Shown one piece after another: positions 63,834 through 64,000 of a stretch of DNA of 64,000 nucleotides. The DNA comes from Phytophthora colocasiae (Eukaryota; Oomycota; Peronosporomycetes; Peronosporales; Peronosporaceae). The translations under genes were made by a program, and so were the position numbers. How positions within the stretch are numbered: the first letter of the stretch is position 1; each line of letters begins with the position of its first letter. The stretch lies in assembly GCA_018806915.1 (NCBI GenBank), contig JAGKQI010000040.1, forward strand, positions 620,001 to 684,000, read 5' to 3'. Under the pieces are notes generated by a model. It saw only the letters and a program-made list of their open reading frames with translations. It made no database searches and was not told the DNA's origin.

Positions 63834-64000
63834 ATGCGTTTGCTTGTTCTTTCTTCGTTATTGTGTATATTACTCTCGTCGCTGTAATCGACGGGCATCC
63901 AACAACCGATCAATTCAACCTACAGGGAACAGAGACGACGACTGTCAGCAATGAGAAAAACCTTCGACGTGGAAAAGAAGACGAGGAGAGGGGAGTTTTG
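63834..64000 (+). pseudogene. RXLR-like secreted effector gene, 5' part, cut by the window edge
   Basis: The ATG at 63834 opens a hydrophobic signal-like start (MRLLVLSSLLCILLSSL) that meets a TAA at 63885. In the neighbouring frame a hydrophobic stretch continues into NEKNLRRGKEDEERGVL, an RXLR-like (KNLR) plus DEER pair, at the expected distance from the signal peptide. The same KNLR/EER signature occurs in the relic at 24894-25279, so the two are probably paralogues. A one-base change near the start would explain the frame break; the rest lies beyond the window, so whether it is a pseudogene is not settled. Confidence 0.5.

Overview
The window looks like nuclear DNA of a Phytophthora-type oomycete. 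The evidence is a PL3 pectate lyase with a secretion signal, three small secreted Kazal-like inhibitors of the EPI type, two broken RXLR-like effector genes, very short introns, Inr-like initiator sites just upstream of start codons, and Ty3/Gypsy elements that combine two RNase H domains with a chromodomain (the architecture published for oomycete Chronos elements). The species cannot be named from the sequence alone.

Layout. 1-21693: two copies of one large Ty3/Gypsy element, both on the minus strand. Copy 1 (1-10994) runs off the left edge. Its 5' LTR abuts the interior of copy 2 (10995-21693), so copy 1 is probably nested in copy 2. Both copies are broken by frameshifts. Both keep a -1 frameshift signal between gag and pol, and both carry a plus-strand reading frame convergent with pol. 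21694-24886: a Ty1/Copia element cut off by the Gypsy array. 24894-25279: a broken RXLR-like effector gene. 25283-29083: mostly empty DNA with a 1.44-kb mariner/pogo-like relic. 29084-34477: a degenerate full-length Copia element with both LTRs.

34478-51852 is the host gene island: a bZIP factor with odd DNA-contact residues, a mitochondrial medium-chain acyl-CoA dehydrogenase, a small Cys-rich secreted protein, prolyl-tRNA synthetase with an editing domain, three tandem Kazal-like genes, a WD40 protein, a PL3 pectate lyase and a PH-domain protein with a 23-nt first coding exon. The genes are close together. The secreted proteins (inhibitors, lyase, Cys-rich protein) fit a plant-associated lifestyle.

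51913-59388 is a 7.5-kb inverted-repeat element with TA flanks and Sleeping Beauty-like IR/DR ends. It carries a Tc1-like transposase that has lost its catalytic core, and a divergently transcribed 2-oxoglutarate/Fe(II) oxygenase with C-terminal zinc fingers. A MULE and a PIF/Harbinger element have inserted into it. A MITE and a pogo-like relic follow, and the window ends inside a second RXLR-like gene.

Most promising leads: the oxygenase cargo of the Tc1-like element, the gag/pol frameshift signal, the antisense gene of the Gypsy family, and the about tenfold GATC enrichment of that family.
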